NCBI RefSeq assembly: GCF_000021965.1
Contig: NC_011832.1
Coordinates: 248,001-312,000 of the forward strand
Reading direction: 5' to 3'
DNA length: 64,000 nt
Source of the DNA: Methanosphaerula palustris E1-9c
GTDB taxonomy: Archaea; Halobacteriota; Methanomicrobia; Methanomicrobiales; Methanospirillaceae
A program made the translations under genes and the position numbers. The notes below the pieces were generated by a model. That model was not told the origin of the DNA. It saw nothing but the letters and a program-made list of their open reading frames with translations, and searched no databases. Position 1 is the first letter of the stretch, and every line of letters starts with the position of its first letter. Positions 56,907 to 64,000 of this stretch are shown piece by piece.

Positions 56907-59690
56907 TCAGACCGTGTTGGTACCAGGTGACCTCGAACCGTTCACCGGGAGGTAGAACGTAAAGGTGCTCCCCTCTCCGATGACAGAGTGGACCTCGATC
57001 CCTCCACCATGGTTCCTGATGATCGAGAGGCTGCTGGAGAGACCGAGTCCCCGCCCGACAGAATGAGTCGAGTAATATGGGTCGAATATCTTCCCCATCA
57101 AATCAGAGGGAATTCCGATCCCGGTATCCTCCACCGATATTGCCACGTACTCTCCGGAAGGGAGGGAGAGAGTTCCTTTTGCCTGGGTCACTACCTCCCC
57201 GGTGATGATCACCGTCCCCCCTGCCGGCATCGCCTGGTCAGCGTTCATCACGAGGTTGCTGACCACCTGGCTGATCTGGTCGAGGTCCACGTCGACGGCA
57301 GGTAGGGACGCTGAAAGTCGGAAGAGTGCTCGGGACTTCGATCCCCTGAGAGCGAAGGTGGCTGTCTCCTCGATCATATCGGAGAGGTACGAAACCGTTC
57401 TGACCGGCGCACCGCCCTGGGCGAAGGTGAGGAGTTGCGTAGTCAACCCCCGTGCACGGAAGAGTGCCCGGGTCGCCTTGTTGAGCTGGAGCGTGACAGG
57501 ATCGTCATCAGCGAGGTCCATCCCGGCAAGTTCCAAATGCCCGACAATGATCGTCAGAATATTGTTAAAATCATGGGCGATCCCTCCGGCCAGTACCCCA
57601 AGCGATTCGATTTTCTGATTTCTGAGCAACTCCTCTTCCATCTGTCGAAGGGATGTGATATCCTGGAAGACGATGATGGATCCACCCTGATCTCCTTCAT
57701 GACCTGGAACCTCGGCTGAACTGGCAGCGATCGTGTGCCAGGTTCCATCAGTTCTGAGCAGTCGGCTCCCCCAGAGCCGGGAGGGGGTACCGGAACTCTG
57801 TACTGCTATGGATGGGGATGGTTCAGTTTCGTCCCGGGGGACTTCGTCTCCAGTGACGAAGACCCGGGCGAGCGGCAGACCCATCGCCTCTTCCTGCCGC
57901 CAACCGGTCAGTTCCTCTGCCACTGGATTCATCATCCGGACCAGCCCTGCAGCGTCGGTGGTGATCACCCCGTCGGCGATGGACTGGAGGGTGATGGCCA
58001 GCCGTTCCTTCTCGGCTGCAAGAAGAGTCTCTGTTCGCCTCCGCTCTTGGACCTCGGTGGTCAATCTTGCTATCGCCGTCTCCAGGTCGGCCGTCCGCCT
58101 CATCACCTGTTCCTCAAGATGCTGTTGATGCTGGTGCAGTTCTTCCTCCACCTGTTTACGTCGGGTGATATCGCTGATCACCACGACAAAATAGTCGGCT
58201 GATCCGTCTGTATGCTTCACAACGGCCACTGCCTCCTCGATGGCGATCACCTGGCCGTCCTGACGGATCAGCCGCTTCTCAACCGAGAAGGTCTCCTGCT
58301 CTCCCCGGTACATCTCTGCTATCCTCGCCTCCTCCCCAGGAAGGTCTTCCTGCAATGAGAGGTCACGCCAGGTCCTCTTCATCACCTCGGCATGGGAGAA
58401 CCCGGTGATCGAACAGAGTCTCTTGTTCGCCATTAACATCTGGCCCCCCGATGCGATGATGGCGATCCCTATCAGGGGGAGGTCGAAGATACTCCGGAAA
58501 CGCTCCTCACTGATCCTGAGCCGTTCGCGAGCGGTATGGGTACGACGGTTGGTGGTGAAGAGAGCAAGGATGATGACGAAGAGACCGATACAGAGAAGGA
58601 TGGTTACCATCACGGTCATTTTTGGAAACACCATCATGTTGGATGGCTGATTGATGATCACACTCCCAGCAGGGAGATCAATCGGGTCGATGTTGAAACG
58701 CTGGAGTTGCTGATAATCGAAGATCCCGGCGTCGGGGCGTGCGATCGTCACCGGGATATCGGTGACATTCCTCCCTGCAAGGATCTCCTGCGCCATCTGA
58801 CCGGCAATCTTTCCCTGAATCTCACCGGTCGTCATCATCCCGCCAACGATCCCCTTTCCGAGATAAAAGTCCCAGACCCCATAGACCGGGACGTTGCAGT
58901 TCGCTGCGATTGTTGCGGCGCTCTCATCGTAAGAGACCGTCCTTCCCTCCCGGTCCTGGTTGAAGGTGAGGAGGAGAACGATACTGTCTTTATCGATGGC
59001 AGCCACCTGGTCCCCCAGTTCCTGCAGGGTCACATTGCTGATGAACCTGATATTCATCCTCTCTGCATAGGCCGGGAGGACCGGTTTGAGGATCTGTTGG
59101 TTGGCCACCCCAGCCGAGGTGACGTTATCGTTGATGATCACCAGGTTTTTGGTCCCAGGATGGAGGCGGAGGGCGAGGTCGATGGTCCGGTTGATCTGGT
59201 AGTCCTCAAGCACACCAGTGAAGTCAGGGCGGGGTGGTTGGGCTGTCCCTGGCACATAGTTCACCCCGATGAAGACCACCGGGACTCCGGGGAAGAGGAC
59301 GTCATGATGCTGAAGGAGGAAATTATAGGCATCCTCTTCGTCGGCGAGGATCAGATCCGGTGGTTTGCCTGCGTACTTCACCTGATAGAATGAGAAGAGG
59401 GCTCTGAAGTAGGCCTCATCATGGTACCGTTTGGTATCCATGAACTCGACCGGCATATCCAGGGTTCCGTTTGGAGTGAGCACCTCGTTGATTCCGGTGG
59501 TCACTTCGTCGGTCCAGGCGAACCCCTGGTGGTATGAATGAATGATCAGCACTGACTGAGTTTGAGGATATGCCCCAGCAACGGCTGGGGTCATGGTCAA
59601 GAAGACCAGCGCACAGAGCAGAGAACAGAGCAGTGACCTGCCCTGGGGGGAGATCCACATTCGTATATTATCATCTATCTGACCACTCAA
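56907..59690 (-). CDS. Membrane sensor histidine kinase with ABC-substrate-binding-like input
   Basis: A 927-residue sensor. After a signal-anchor helix (LLCSLLCALVFLTMTPAVAG) comes an extracytoplasmic domain of about 300 residues resembling ABC substrate-binding proteins of the tryptophan/tyrosine type (VLIIHSYHQGFAWTDEVTTG, DLILADEEDAYNFLLQHHD). A transmembrane helix (MTVMVTILLCIGLFVIILAL) is followed by two PAS domains (about 395-515 and 550-690), HisKA with GGIAHDFNNILTIIVGHLEL and HATPase motifs (NLVMNADQAM, DTGIGIPSDLMGK, GRGLGLSSSLSI). No receiver domain. MWISPQGRSLL (residue 11) is an alternative start. Probably senses an external small molecule. Confidence 0.9.
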   Translation of the reverse strand: MSGQIDDNIRMWISPQGRSLLCSLLCALVFLTMTPAVAGAYPQTQSVLIIHSYHQGFAWTDEVTTGINEVLTPNGTLDMPVEFMDTKRYHDEAYFRALFSFYQVKYAGKPPDLILADEEDAYNFLLQHHDVLFPGVPVVFIGVNYVPGTAQPPRPDFTGVLEDYQINRTIDLALRLHPGTKNLVIINDNVTSAGVANQQILKPVLPAYAERMNIRFISNVTLQELGDQVAAIDKDSIVLLLTFNQDREGRTVSYDESAATIAANCNVPVYGVWDFYLGKGIVGGMMTTGEIQGKIAGQMAQEILAGRNVTDIPVTIARPDAGIFDYQQLQRFNIDPIDLPAGSVIINQPSNMMVFPKMTVMVTILLCIGLFVIILALFTTNRRTHTARERLRISEERFRSIFDLPLIGIAIIASGGQMLMANKRLCSITGFSHAEVMKRTWRDLSLQEDLPGEEARIAEMYRGEQETFSVEKRLIRQDGQVIAIEEAVAVVKHTDGSADYFVVVISDITRRKQVEEELHQHQQHLEEQVMRRTADLETAIARLTTEVQERRRTETLLAAEKERLAITLQSIADGVITTDAAGLVRMMNPVAEELTGWRQEEAMGLPLARVFVTGDEVPRDETEPSPSIAVQSSGTPSRLWGSRLLRTDGTWHTIAASSAEVPGHEGDQGGSIIVFQDITSLRQMEEELLRNQKIESLGVLAGGIAHDFNNILTIIVGHLELAGMDLADDDPVTLQLNKATRALFRARGLTTQLLTFAQGGAPVRTVSYLSDMIEETATFALRGSKSRALFRLSASLPAVDVDLDQISQVVSNLVMNADQAMPAGGTVIITGEVVTQAKGTLSLPSGEYVAISVEDTGIGIPSDLMGKIFDPYYSTHSVGRGLGLSSSLSIIRNHGGGIEVHSVIGEGSTFTFYLPVNGSRSPGTNTV

Positions 59691-59751
59691 GAACTCTTCC
59701 GAACGGGTTGAGGATGGTCAGGTTAGATAAAATGGGGGTTGATATAAATGA

Positions 59752-60885
59752 TTATTCTCGCTTTCTGAGCACGAGCGCGATCCCGAGGATCCCGAGGGCT
59801 GCGAGCGGTGTCCATCCGGGAACGCCTGCCTTTGTCTTCACCGATCCATTGAAGTCGTACTGCTTCTCAGCATTGTCGGCGGTCGTCTGGGTGTAGACCA
59901 CCTGCGAGGAGGCGGTCTGGACGGCCAGGGTACCGACACCTTTCTGGTTGACAGTCTGTTGTGTGGTAGCTGATCTGACCGTGGCACTACCTGCGACTGT
60001 TGCCTGCTGCCCGGTGCCAGTCGAAGCCACACTGGTCTGTCCGGAGACGTCGACCGGGGTCTGTGTCTCTTCAGGTGTCGGGTGTGCCTTCTCAGAGGCC
60101 GGTGCTGCGGTCGGCGTGATCGGTGGGGTCTGTGGGGTCTGGTTGAAGGATGTCAGCAGCGTGCCTGCGGCTGCATGGTCGACCAGCTGGCAGCGCTGAT
60201 TCACCGCTGAGATCCCGAGTTGCTGCTTGGGACCGACGATTCTCCATCCGTCCTGCTCTTTGTAGACCTCGTTGTAGTAGTAGTCAGATCGCTCGATGTA
60301 CTGGATCTGGATATAGAAGGAATTGTCATGGACGATGTCCCCTGGTGCGAATTTTGGGTTCTCGACGAAGACCTGTTCGTCCCGATATCCCTGGTAGTTG
60401 GTGGACTTGAACTGTGACTCGACCGTCTTCTTATCGGTCGTGACCTTCTGATCGTTCACAATCCTGTACACACTGTTCTGTGCTGGGTAGACATACACCC
60501 GTGAGAGGATGTATGCGTCCGGAGCAGTGGAGACATCCCAGACCACATAGAGTTCGTTACCGTTGGTGATCACATCATTGATCTTGAAAGTGAAGTCAGC
60601 GTCCTTTGAACCCTGCGTGACGGTGGTCGTCATGGTGACGATTGGTGTCGTTGCTGGTACCGTTACCGTTGGCGACGGTACCGATGTCGTGGTCGCTGGC
60701 GTAGTGACAACAGACGTGACCGGGGCGGTGGTCTGCGCGGTGGTATTCGATGGATTACTGGTCTGGGTGGTAAGCGCGGGTGTTGTCGTGTCTATCTGGG
60801 CTGGCGTGGTGTTGTCGGCCAGCACGCTCTGACAGAGTGCCATAATTAGCACAGTCAGAATCAAAAAAAACTTTTTACTCTTCAC
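59752..60885 (-). CDS. Surface protein with Thr-rich stalk and PGF-CTERM-like sorting tail
   Basis: A 377-residue secreted protein: signal peptide (FFLILTVLIMALCQSVLA), a Thr/Pro/Val-rich stretch (about 25-95) likely glycosylated, a globular domain (about 100-245; DFTFKINDVITNGNELYVVW, IQIQYIERSDYYYNEVYKEQ), a second Thr/Gln-rich stretch and a C-terminal tail GVPGWTPLAALGILGIALVL ending RKRE. The tail is built like PGF-CTERM (motif, hydrophobic helix, basic end) with PGW in place of PGF, so archaeosortase processing is plausible. Follows a sensor kinase gene's start region divergently to nothing else; role unknown. Confidence 0.75.
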   Translation of the reverse strand: MKSKKFFLILTVLIMALCQSVLADNTTPAQIDTTTPALTTQTSNPSNTTAQTTAPVTSVVTTPATTTSVPSPTVTVPATTPIVTMTTTVTQGSKDADFTFKINDVITNGNELYVVWDVSTAPDAYILSRVYVYPAQNSVYRIVNDQKVTTDKKTVESQFKSTNYQGYRDEQVFVENPKFAPGDIVHDNSFYIQIQYIERSDYYYNEVYKEQDGWRIVGPKQQLGISAVNQRCQLVDHAAAGTLLTSFNQTPQTPPITPTAAPASEKAHPTPEETQTPVDVSGQTSVASTGTGQQATVAGSATVRSATTQQTVNQKGVGTLAVQTASSQVVYTQTTADNAEKQYDFNGSVKTKAGVPGWTPLAALGILGIALVLRKRE

Positions 60886-61044
60886 AGATCTTTAATTTTT
60901 GAGGGATCACCAGATAAGGTATTTGGTTGAATCACCCCATTTTGTGGGTTTTTTGGTCTTAATCTATCTGATGGTCAAGACTGGGGATCAACTATCATCG
61001 ATCTCCAAAAAGGTGGGCCCGCCTCAGAGGCAGGTTTGTCACCT
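60886..61044. other. Intergenic region between surface-protein and methionine synthase genes
   Basis: About 160 bases with AT-rich promoter-like sequence (CTTTAATTTTTGAG, minus-strand TATA candidates) near the surface-protein start and a GC-rich GTGGGCCCGCC hairpin-like element near 61010-61024 downstream of the methionine synthase stop that may act in termination. No coding content. Confidence 0.4.
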
Positions 61045-61941
61045 TTAGAGTTCGCTCCGGACAATCCCGGTCGCTTCGACCATATGTACAAGTTTGGCAG
61101 ATGCGGCCTCCCTGATCCGCATCCGCATCCCACAGTCGGGATCGATCAGCAGCCGATTGGCTCCGAACCGATCGACGCCATTTCTGATCAGCCGGGCGAT
61201 CACGTCGACGCTCTCGACTGAATCTGAGGACGAGTCCAGGCACCCGAGTCCGATCTTTTTCTTCCCGAGATCCCTGGCTGAGAAGAGGTCCAGGTTGGCC
61301 GGGCAGGTCGCGAACTCACAGTCATGGATGTCGACCCGGATCGAGAGGATCCGGTCGATTACCTGTGAGAGATCTCCGCAGGTGTGGAGCGCTACCGGTA
61401 CGGAGACCTGATCTGCGATCAGCTCCACCGCTCGCCCCCCGATATCCAGATCGGGGGCACCGGTCGAGAAGATCGGTTCGTCGATCTGAATCATTGCAAC
61501 GCCGGCCTCCTCAAGGGCGATCGCCTCGACGACCAGGGCGGTTGCGATGTCTGGGACCAGTTCCTCCCTGGACCTGTAGTGAGGGGTCGCCAGCTGCAGC
61601 CCATGGGCAAGCGTCGACGGTCCGGTCAGGATCCCCTTCACATATCGAGTCTTTGTCAGCGCGAACCGGGTATCGTGCACCGTGATCGATCCGGCCGCAG
61701 GCAGCACCTTCCCGATCACCTGCTGCCCCCGAACCCCCGGGAGATGGGTGGTGAAGATCTGGATCATCTCGCCTCTGACCTGCCCATCAGAGATGATGTC
61801 GACCCCGGCGTTCACCTGGTCGTTGATGGCTGTTTCGAGGGCCGGGCGGAGGGGATCGAGGAGGGCACGCAGCCCCTTTCCCCTGACGACGGGGTAACTC
61901 CCGACGACTGTTGTCGGTAGCAGCAGATCAGTCAACGGCAT
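61045..61941 (-). CDS. metE: Cobalamin-independent methionine synthase, C-terminal-domain type
   Basis: A 298-residue protein equal to the catalytic half of MetE. In methanogens this short form transfers a methyl group (from methylcobalamin or a corrinoid protein in vitro) to homocysteine. The opening is LLPTTVVGSYPVVRGKGLRA; zinc ligands are in VALHTCGDLSQV (His, Cys) and DPDCGMRMR (Cys), with the family's IQIDEPIFSTG. Lacks the folate-binding N-terminal domain, as expected. It lies eight bases below the aspS stop on the same strand, so the two are co-transcribed. Confidence 0.92.
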   Translation of the reverse strand: MPLTDLLLPTTVVGSYPVVRGKGLRALLDPLRPALETAINDQVNAGVDIISDGQVRGEMIQIFTTHLPGVRGQQVIGKVLPAAGSITVHDTRFALTKTRYVKGILTGPSTLAHGLQLATPHYRSREELVPDIATALVVEAIALEEAGVAMIQIDEPIFSTGAPDLDIGGRAVELIADQVSVPVALHTCGDLSQVIDRILSIRVDIHDCEFATCPANLDLFSARDLGKKKIGLGCLDSSSDSVESVDVIARLIRNGVDRFGANRLLIDPDCGMRMRIREAASAKLVHMVEATGIVRSEL

Positions 61942-61949
61942 AGTCCAGT

Positions 61950-63242
61950 TCAGGGGACCAGCCGGTGGCGGTCACGCGGGAAGAGCACGGCTTCTCGAAT
62001 ATTCTGCAGCCCAAGCATCGTCATCACGAGCCGCTCGGCACCGACACCGAATCCGGCGTGCGGAGGCATCCCATATCGGAACGGTCGAAGGTAGAACTCG
62101 AAACTCTCTGGAGAGAGTCCTTTGGCGATGATCTGTGATACGAGCAGGTCGTACTGGTGGACCCGCTGCGCCCCACTTGAGAGTTCCATCCGCGGATGCA
62201 TCAGGTCGAATGCCTTGCAGATGGAGGGATCGTCCTCGTAGGGCATCGCATAATACGGCCGGATTGAACTCGGCCAGTCCGTGATGAAGTAGTGGGCTCC
62301 CATCTCTTCTCCAACCGCCCGCTCTGCAGCAGAGCCGAGATCGTCGCCGTATTTGATCGGTTCATCGATCTTCTTTGCGGCGATCTCGATCGCCTCTGCA
62401 TACGGCAACCTCGTGAACGGTCCCTTTGGCACCTCGAACTCCTCGATCTCAAGGTTGGCGAGCTGGTCCTGACAGGTCTGGGAGATATGCTCGTACGTGG
62501 TGATGATCATCTCCTCAAGGAGTGTCATCATGTCGTAATGATCGGCAAATGAGACCTCGACATCGATCGAAGTTGCCTCGTTGAGATGCTTGGTGGTGTT
62601 GTGCTCCTCTGCACGGAAGATCGGGCCAATCTCATAGACCTTCTCAAATCCGGCGGCCATCATCATCTGTTTGTACAACTGCGGGCTCTGGTTCAGAAAC
62701 GCCTCCTTCTCAAAGTAGGCGATCGGGAAGAGTTCGGTCCCTCCCTCGGTGGCTGCTGCCACGATCTTTGGGGTGGTGATCTGGGTGAACTCCCGCTTAT
62801 GAAGGAACTGCTGGACTGCATGGAGGACTGCCGACCGGATCTCAAATACCGCGGCCACCCGGGGCCGGCGTGCATCTAAGAATCTGACGTCAAGCCTGGT
62901 GTCCAGATCGGCTGGCACCTTTTCGACCACGTCGAGGGGCAGCGGGCTGTCGCTTCTGCTCAACACATCGAACGAGGATGGCAGGAGTTCGCGGCCGCCC
63001 GGCGCTTTTTCCATTGCTTTCACCTGGCCGGTCACCTGTACGACCGACTCGCGGGAGACCCCTTTGATGGCTGCGAGGACCTCTTCTGATGCTTTCTTCT
63101 TTGGGATGGTCACCTGGATGATCCCTGTTCGATCCCTGATCAGGAAGAAGGCCAGGCCGCCGAGGTCCCTGACCTCATGGACCCACCCGATGATCTTCGC
63201 ATGCTCTGTATCAGGGGTTACCATATTGATTGGAGTCCTCAT
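61950..63242 (-). CDS. aspS: Aspartyl-tRNA synthetase (archaeal type)
   Basis: Charges tRNA-Asp (and, in organisms without AsnRS, tRNA-Asn) with aspartate. A 430-residue class IIb enzyme: N-terminal OB fold (HAKIIGWVHEVRDLGGLAFF, about 1-100), motif 2 FRAEEHNTTKHLNEATSID and motif 3 HAGFGVGAERLVMTMLGLQN. No bacterial GAD insertion, so it is the short archaeal/eukaryotic form. The ATG at 63242 is the only sensible start. Whether it is non-discriminating depends on whether the genome encodes AsnRS or GatCAB, outside this window. Confidence 0.95.
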   Translation of the reverse strand: MRTPINMVTPDTEHAKIIGWVHEVRDLGGLAFFLIRDRTGIIQVTIPKKKASEEVLAAIKGVSRESVVQVTGQVKAMEKAPGGRELLPSSFDVLSRSDSPLPLDVVEKVPADLDTRLDVRFLDARRPRVAAVFEIRSAVLHAVQQFLHKREFTQITTPKIVAAATEGGTELFPIAYFEKEAFLNQSPQLYKQMMMAAGFEKVYEIGPIFRAEEHNTTKHLNEATSIDVEVSFADHYDMMTLLEEMIITTYEHISQTCQDQLANLEIEEFEVPKGPFTRLPYAEAIEIAAKKIDEPIKYGDDLGSAAERAVGEEMGAHYFITDWPSSIRPYYAMPYEDDPSICKAFDLMHPRMELSSGAQRVHQYDLLVSQIIAKGLSPESFEFYLRPFRYGMPPHAGFGVGAERLVMTMLGLQNIREAVLFPRDRHRLVP

Positions 63243-63359
63243 ATCAAACTGATAATAATGGGGTGGGATAGGTATTTGGCTTTGTGGCTAATGGTCGTGT
63301 CGACCTGCATAGAGAAGGATAGGTTTAACTGCCGTTCGTTCGAAGATTCCTGCGATACA

Positions 63360-63944
63360 ATGTACTGCAGGGAATGTGGGGCAGAGAACGGAGTGGATGC
63401 AGTGTTCTGCAGAAGCTGCGGGGCCAGACTGGTCCCGGATACGCTAAACGGTGTGGAGCGATCGCTGTCAGTGGGAGATGATGGTGCCCCTCTGGTGGAG
63501 TTCGCCGGGTTCTGGCTTCGGTTTGGGGCGTACCTGATCGATTCGTTCCTGTTGCTGATCGTCTATGGGTTGCTGGCGATTCCAGCCGTTCTCTTCGTTG
63601 AAGACTGGGAGAGTGCCGAGGCCGTAGTGGCCGTGCTGGGCTGGTACATTGCGGTGCTGATCATCACGGTCGCCTACTTCACCTACTTTGAGAGTTCCGC
63701 CGCTCAGGCGACTCCCGGCAAACGGGCCGTTGGGATCTTTGTCACGGATCGGGATGGCAACAGGATCACCGGGTACCGTGCCTTTGGGAGGTACTGGGCC
63801 AGGGTGCTCTCGTTCCTGATCCTGTACCTCGGCGTCCTTTTGATCGGGTTCACCGATCGGAAGGAGGGGCTCCATGACATCCTGGCTGGAACTCTGGTCT
63901 ACCGGCAACCTTGCCTGACCACGTTCAAGGGGCGTCTCCCCTGA
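63360..63944 (+). CDS. Zinc-ribbon plus RDD-domain membrane protein
   Basis: A 194-residue protein. Residues 1-22 form a zinc ribbon (MYCRECGAENGVDAVFCRSC); residues about 48-185 are an RDD domain with helices starting FAGFWLRFGAYLIDSFLLLI (R and D at the signature positions), AVLGWYIAVLIITVAYFTYF and SFLILYLGVLLIGFTDRKEG, and the family's TPGKRAVGIFVTDRDGNR loop. The ATG at 63360 is used; a 61-residue upstream extension in frame runs into the aspS promoter and is not credible. RDD proteins may be transporters or envelope proteins; no substrate is known. Ends at a hairpin terminator. Confidence 0.88.
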   Translation: MYCRECGAENGVDAVFCRSCGARLVPDTLNGVERSLSVGDDGAPLVEFAGFWLRFGAYLIDSFLLLIVYGLLAIPAVLFVEDWESAEAVVAVLGWYIAVLIITVAYFTYFESSAAQATPGKRAVGIFVTDRDGNRITGYRAFGRYWARVLSFLILYLGVLLIGFTDRKEGLHDILAGTLVYRQPCLTTFKGRLP

Positions 63945-63968
63945 AAAGAGCAGGGTCTCCGATTTTTT
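63939..63968 (+). terminator. Stem-loop and T-run terminator after the RDD gene
   Basis: CCCTG (63939-63943) can pair with CAGGG (63951-63955), followed by TTTTTT at 63963-63968. The stem starts on the last codons of the RDD gene. Confidence 0.5.
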
Positions 63969-64000
63969 ATGCAGCCCCACCCTTTTCTTCTAACAGTTGG

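Overview
The window comes from a methanogenic archaeon, most probably of the order Methanomicrobiales (a Methanosphaerula- or Methanoregula-like genome; the genus is an inference from recalled family resemblance). The evidence is a run of methanogenesis-marker genes with the methyl-coenzyme M reductase (MCR) component A2 gene, an archaeal AqpM aquaporin, RadB, CDC48, type III RuBisCO, HTH-PAS and histidine-kinase signalling proteins of methanogen style, COG1361-type exported proteins and TATA-box promoters. Base composition is moderately high in GC, which produces many long antisense shadow frames. No CRISPR array, insertion sequence or rRNA was seen.

Layout. 1-4.8 kb: minus-strand tryptophan operon trpE-G-D-C-B (trpB runs off the left edge; trpF is not in place), with two TGTACA boxes in its promoter. 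4.8-10 kb: a PAS/HTH regulator divergent from an exported CARDB-like protein and an RND (HAE3/MMPL) exporter. 10-17.6 kb: an accessory, partly decaying region with a lipoprotein, an MgtA-type Mg2+ ATPase, a nitroreductase, a flavin-binding (PPOX) protein with its MarR regulator and a shared operator motif, an fdhD pseudogene, a PPOX remnant, a small membrane protein and tRNA-Cys(GCA). 17.8-27.4 kb: a minus-strand block with MFS transporter, methyltransferase, YwbE, an uncharacterised three-component nitrogenase-like reductase (NifH-like plus two NifD/K-like subunits), cupin, AqpM, DUF2180, DUF2193 and malic enzyme. 27.5-29.9 kb: a membrane protein, then a DUF2178 pair with an XRE regulator and a duplicated palindrome. 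29.9-38.1 kb: a nine-gene tightly coupled operon for MCR maturation (HAD protein, atwA, mmp3, mmp6, mmp5, mmp15, mmp17, mmp7, AhpD-like protein). 38.1-45.5 kb: ribose-1,5-bisphosphate isomerase and RuBisCO (AMP salvage), dapF, radB, larC and CDC48. 45.5-51 kb: TauE/SafE, TspO, an acyl-CoA ligase behind a palindrome, and a large sensor kinase. 51-60.9 kb: a RAD55/KaiC-like protein with a dead P-loop, a thioesterase that reads antisense into it, a MacB-like ABC exporter with a CARDB-like partner divergent from a TrmB regulator, a zinc-ribbon mini-protein, a second sensor kinase and a surface protein with a sorting tail. 61-64 kb: MetE-type methionine synthase, AspRS and a zinc-ribbon/RDD membrane protein.

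How it fits together. The strongest candidate for an undescribed system is the nitrogenase-like trio at 20.2-23.2 kb: it keeps the Fe-protein cluster ligands and P-cluster-like cysteines but has two catalytic-type subunits, unlike the single-subunit CfbD of F430 synthesis. A second theme is modular export: two separate loci pair a CARDB-like exported protein with a different exporter (RND or ABC) and a divergent HTH regulator with its own repeat operators. Starts were re-chosen from ribosome-binding sites, overlaps and TATA spacing. All function calls rest on recognised motifs and recalled family resemblance, not on searches.
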